This document shows positions 23,401 through 25,592 of a stretch of DNA of 25,592 nucleotides, in pieces. Position 1 is the first letter of the stretch. Every line of letters starts with the position of its first letter. The translations under genes and the position numbers were made by a program. Origin of the DNA: Euryarchaeota archaeon UBA259 (GTDB lineage Archaea; Thermoplasmatota; Poseidoniia; Poseidoniales; Poseidoniaceae). Location of the stretch: positions 922 to 26,513 of the forward strand of contig DAXG01000029.1 of assembly GCA_002506275.1 (NCBI GenBank). Direction: 5' to 3'. Under the pieces are notes generated by a model that ran no database searches, had not been told where the DNA came from, and worked only from the letters and a program-made list of their open reading frames with translations.

Positions 23401-25592
23401 TTGCACACTCGCGGTCTTTCCTACAAGGTCGCCACAGAATTTGACGGCCGTACACCGACCAAATGGAAGGATATGCAGCTTGGCGACCCTCACGAAGCAT
23501 TGCGAGTGAAAATTATCGAAATGCTCGGCAGCGAGGGCCCTCAAACTGGAGATCTTCTCAGTAATCGTTTGCCGTTCCCTCGCAACATGGTCGACCGAAT
23601 CCTTTTGGAACTTGAAACCCGAAACGTTCTTTCCGTTGGATTTTACAAGCAAACGGACGATGCAGAATATATTCTGAAAATTGACGAGCATCGTCTCATT
23701 GATGGCTCGGAAGCTGTTGTTGAATATCGCTGGGTTCAAAACCTCGTATTGGATAAAACATTCAAGCAATACGAAGACGGTTTTGCAGCATTTGATTCGC
23801 ATGTATTGTTCCAAAAGCAGCAAGAACTACTCTACCGAGTGAACGATTTCAGTTTCAAAGATTGGCAGGACATGCAACTCGATTCTGATGTCATCATGGG
23901 TCGTTTGTTGCACAACCGTATGGGATACACGACCAAGGAAACCATTCCAATGCTTCTGGGGCTGAAACCCGAGCCTTGGATTGGCCCGATGGAAGAAGAA
24001 CTCCTGCGTAGAATACCAATCGGTGAAAACGTAACCCGTCAAGAAATATTGGCGGATTTCCCGAAAGGCGATGAGCACAGAGCCCTTCAACGTGACATCA
24101 AATACGCCTTATCGAATCTCGAGCGACAGATGTTGGTCGTGAAACAATTTGAGGATGTATCCGGTCGCCGGCGTCGACTTTCACTCTTTCACCGAGTCCA
24201 CGGTGTTTACGATACCATGGATTTCGAAAGTTCACTGGTCGACTTAATTCAGCGAATGGGCCCAGTGAAAGGGAGTACGCTTCGTTTCTATGTATCTCGC
24301 TCGTTTGAAGATCTCACGATTGCACTGATGAATCTCGAGAAGGATGGACGCATTGCCAAGGTTATGGCTTTGGTTCCTGACCCTGAAGCGTTCTACTGCA
24401 TGCCTGATGAAGTAGAATTACTTCAACGTCCACGTAGAGAAGACCGGAAAATGCGTATCCTCACCCAGTCCGACCCGTACGTTTCACGATTTATTTGGGA
24501 AGTTCGCAGTGTTCTTGATCGTGGATGGTATCTCCCAGTCTTCAAAGGCATCGATCCGATTGGCAAAGTCTTGATGTTCAAGGTGAATGATTACCTGGTG
24601 ATCAAGGATTTACACGTCCCAACCGCCTATTTGGATGAATTCTGTTCAGCCTTTGAACTCCTTCTTGAGAACCATGCAGACCAACTGGTCGACGTGGCGG
24701 TGATGTCGAATTTCAACAGTGAGCCTGTTGCGAATTTAGATGAAAAAACCCGCACTGCTTTGGAATCAATTGGCTTCAAAATGGCAGGCGAACGTATGAT
24801 TCGTGGTGGAGTTGTCGACCCGCAACCTCGAGAGATTGCTGAGCGTGCTCTGTTTTACCAGCATCATTTGCATCAGAAAACGCGTCTTGAACACGAAAGT
24901 GCTGCTGTTCGAAAAGTGGATGAAATCCGTGATGATTTCGCACTGCGTGGCCGTTGCGAATTGTATCGCGTCGACCTCAAGAGTATGGCAAGTGCCAATC
25001 GCTTGCACCAAGGTGTGAATCTGCGAGGCCATCAAGTATGGTCAACGTACGAACATTTCCAAAACTTGCTTGCCATCCGTGGGGAGCCGCACGAAGAAGA
25101 ATTATGGGATATCGTCGAGTTCTTCAGCACCAACTCCGACCCAAACTTGTTCAAAGAGCGACATGCTCTTACTCAATCTGAGTTTAGAAAATTGGTTCAA
25201 CCTCTCATTCGAACGGGTCACATTGTGCAAGACTACCGTGGCGGATTTAGAACGGTCAAAGTGGATAAGAAGGCAGACCGGGTCGAACTGCGTCGAGAAT
25301 ATCTGCGAAACTTGGTCAAAGAGTATCCAGTCATCACACTCAAACAACTTTTGCGATTGGCCGGAACTCCATTCAAGCCCGAGGAAATCAAGTCTGTTCT
25401 CACCTCGTTTGAAGAGGATGAAACACTCGTCAAGGGATTCCTCATAGAGGACCTTGATCAAGTCTGCTGGGGGCGCAAAAATCTCCTTGAAGAGGCAAGA
25501 GATATTCCTCCGATACGCGACTTTGTCCTTCCTCCAAGCGACCCAATTGCTCCATATTTTGCTGATATTTTGAAAGAGCGTTTCGGATTCGG
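20500..25592 (+). CDS. lhr: Lhr-family DEAD/DEAH superfamily 2 helicase, very long, 3' end beyond window
   Basis: The reading frame stays open from the ATG at 20500 to the window end: at least 1697 residues, no stop seen. Helicase motifs: I SPTGSGKT at 56-63, II VDELH at 178-182, III SATM at 214-217, VI QRIGRAGHH at 374-382. After the two RecA domains comes an Lhr-core signature: NIGTIAPDNS from 498, a GQLSGSFVSNLRGGDV stretch, and TVPSWSGEARSRS around 563-575. Lhr proteins unwind DNA/RNA hybrids and branched DNA with 3'-5' polarity and act in repair. Archaeal Lhr cores run to roughly 900 residues; here at least 800 more follow, with RMLxxSDPY-like text (LTQSDPYVSRFIW, about 1322-1334) as in long bacterial-type Lhr proteins. 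The upstream gap has ACGGGGAACGTG and a poly-A run before the ATG. The ferredoxin gene ends 81 bp upstream. Confidence 0.92.
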   Translation, partial: MADIHYLDNPLETEDLLELLCPPVRNWFKDKFPDFTEPQKLAIPAIMDQEHLLLCSPTGSGKTLTAFLTIIDQLVRRALDNKLDKRVYCVYISPIKALANDIQRNLIGPLTEISETYLPSRAQEIRVGLRTGDTPQSERQKMLRNPPHILITTPESLAIAITSPRFQPIVSEVEYMIVDELHSLVPTKRGVHLALTLSYLDTLLNRPVQRIGISATMEPLETVAEYLVSSDDRESRGDNTRVCIAKISGSRELDLDILITDPKFSDLSVLKIFDKNVEAIADLIAAHTTTLVFANTRKMTENIVLKLRPYLGDLVAGHHGSMDKKIRLDVEKQLKHGHLRAVVTSSSLEMGIDIGSVDLVLQIGSPGDIATALQRIGRAGHHVGGIPRARFLPSSVDDLIELAALQAAIQTGDMDRLDFPENCLDVVAQFMIGLVIINDIDIDEAYEVIVNAWSYRNFEYDDFIEVLDMLEEERRVWVDWEENLYGKRGYSRMIYYTNIGTIAPDNSYLVFNAEGSILGQLSGSFVSNLRGGDVILLGGSTYRVTNIQGTRVNVASVTGHRPTVPSWSGEARSRSRELSSALLSLIGHCIVALRREQDPRILLRDAYGLSADVANAIARHLEEHSIDSFQVPDPNRILVEQVISGGHPTYMITTCRGRGFNTALGYFMAGLAESNNISVIELSFDENGLLIRTSEEVDPGQMYQAFRNNDHIEVIERYIVNTQIFAKRFREVSGRSMIIPKRIGAEEISPQQFQQRADALLNKHRTIDDSLLMREAKNEIMFGDIDMKSLQQFLKLCVTGDARIVHNKVTVPSRLGMSLFMSAFEDLMAMKTRAFLVKDIDPAVLQRLLGTRSLATELSEEQLSKFYLDKAPIPENADQLFILMSHGGGLDPSFQNPLYKEKLKDIDLDLIRGWVQELCQAGKITKLDGTGASELDGKWFSSFMAEIHGTLGCLSVNGGKEVDDLRELHTRGLSYKVATEFDGRTPTKWKDMQLGDPHEALRVKIIEMLGSEGPQTGDLLSNRLPFPRNMVDRILLELETRNVLSVGFYKQTDDAEYILKIDEHRLIDGSEAVVEYRWVQNLVLDKTFKQYEDGFAAFDSHVLFQKQQELLYRVNDFSFKDWQDMQLDSDVIMGRLLHNRMGYTTKETIPMLLGLKPEPWIGPMEEELLRRIPIGENVTRQEILADFPKGDEHRALQRDIKYALSNLERQMLVVKQFEDVSGRRRRLSLFHRVHGVYDTMDFESSLVDLIQRMGPVKGSTLRFYVSRSFEDLTIALMNLEKDGRIAKVMALVPDPEAFYCMPDEVELLQRPRREDRKMRILTQSDPYVSRFIWEVRSVLDRGWYLPVFKGIDPIGKVLMFKVNDYLVIKDLHVPTAYLDEFCSAFELLLENHADQLVDVAVMSNFNSEPVANLDEKTRTALESIGFKMAGERMIRGGVVDPQPREIAERALFYQHHLHQKTRLEHESAAVRKVDEIRDDFALRGRCELYRVDLKSMASANRLHQGVNLRGHQVWSTYEHFQNLLAIRGEPHEEELWDIVEFFSTNSDPNLFKERHALTQSEFRKLVQPLIRTGHIVQDYRGGFRTVKVDKKADRVELRREYLRNLVKEYPVITLKQLLRLAGTPFKPEEIKSVLTSFEEDETLVKGFLIEDLDQVCWGRKNLLEEARDIPPIRDFVLPPSDPIAPYFADILKERFGF

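Noticed and set aside
23362..23823. Minus-strand frame inside the Lhr helicase gene
   Set aside because: Antisense shadow of the helicase frame, which reads through without a stop.

Overview
The window looks like housekeeping chromosome from a planktonic euryarchaeon, most likely Marine Group II (Ca. Poseidoniales) or a close Thermoplasmatota relative. Archaeal markers are TrmY, the clamp-loader large subunit RfcL, SRP54, a Get3/ArsA-type ATPase, an archaeal-type class II glycyl-tRNA synthetase and a very long Lhr helicase. They sit beside membrane transporters of broad distribution. The group-level assignment is inference from gene content, moderate GC and very tight gene packing; no rRNA gene is present to confirm it.

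Layout. (1) 1-5523, plus strand: the C-terminal end of a UMF1-type MFS transporter, a membrane-anchored left-handed beta-helix acyltransferase, then a tight run of OPT-family transporter, EamA/DMT transporter and SurE nucleotidase. (2) 5520-7425, minus strand: trmY downstream of coaBC. (3) 7485-8108, plus strand: a small membrane protein with a zinc ribbon, divergent from coaBC. (4) 8110-11025, minus strand: a Get3/ArsA ATPase, SRP54 and a very short signal-peptide protein, which look like one transcription unit. (5) 11115-16692, plus strand: an unknown polytopic membrane protein, a zinc-ribbon/TM/transglutaminase protein, and the K+ uptake pair TrkA-TrkH with tightly spaced starts. (6) 16704-19996, minus strand: RfcL downstream of GlyRS. 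(7) 20104-25592, plus strand: a 2x[4Fe-4S] ferredoxin and an Lhr-family helicase that runs off the window.

No gene-free stretch exceeds 300 bases. The largest gaps are 11904-12030, 19997-20103, 1063-1153, 11026-11114, 20419-20499, 268-339 and 18258-18325. I saw no tRNA, rRNA, CRISPR array, insertion sequence or integration site. All three tail-to-tail junctions have almost no spacer. Several first genes have a TATA-like element about 26 nt before the ATG (leaderless pattern), while several downstream genes have an AGGTG-type Shine-Dalgarno site.

I found no clear unknown multi-gene system. The points most worth checking are the arsA-srp54 unit and its truncated-looking third gene, an apparent loss of the decarboxylase catalytic histidine in CoaBC, the size of the Lhr protein, and the zinc-ribbon/transglutaminase protein upstream of trkA-trkH.
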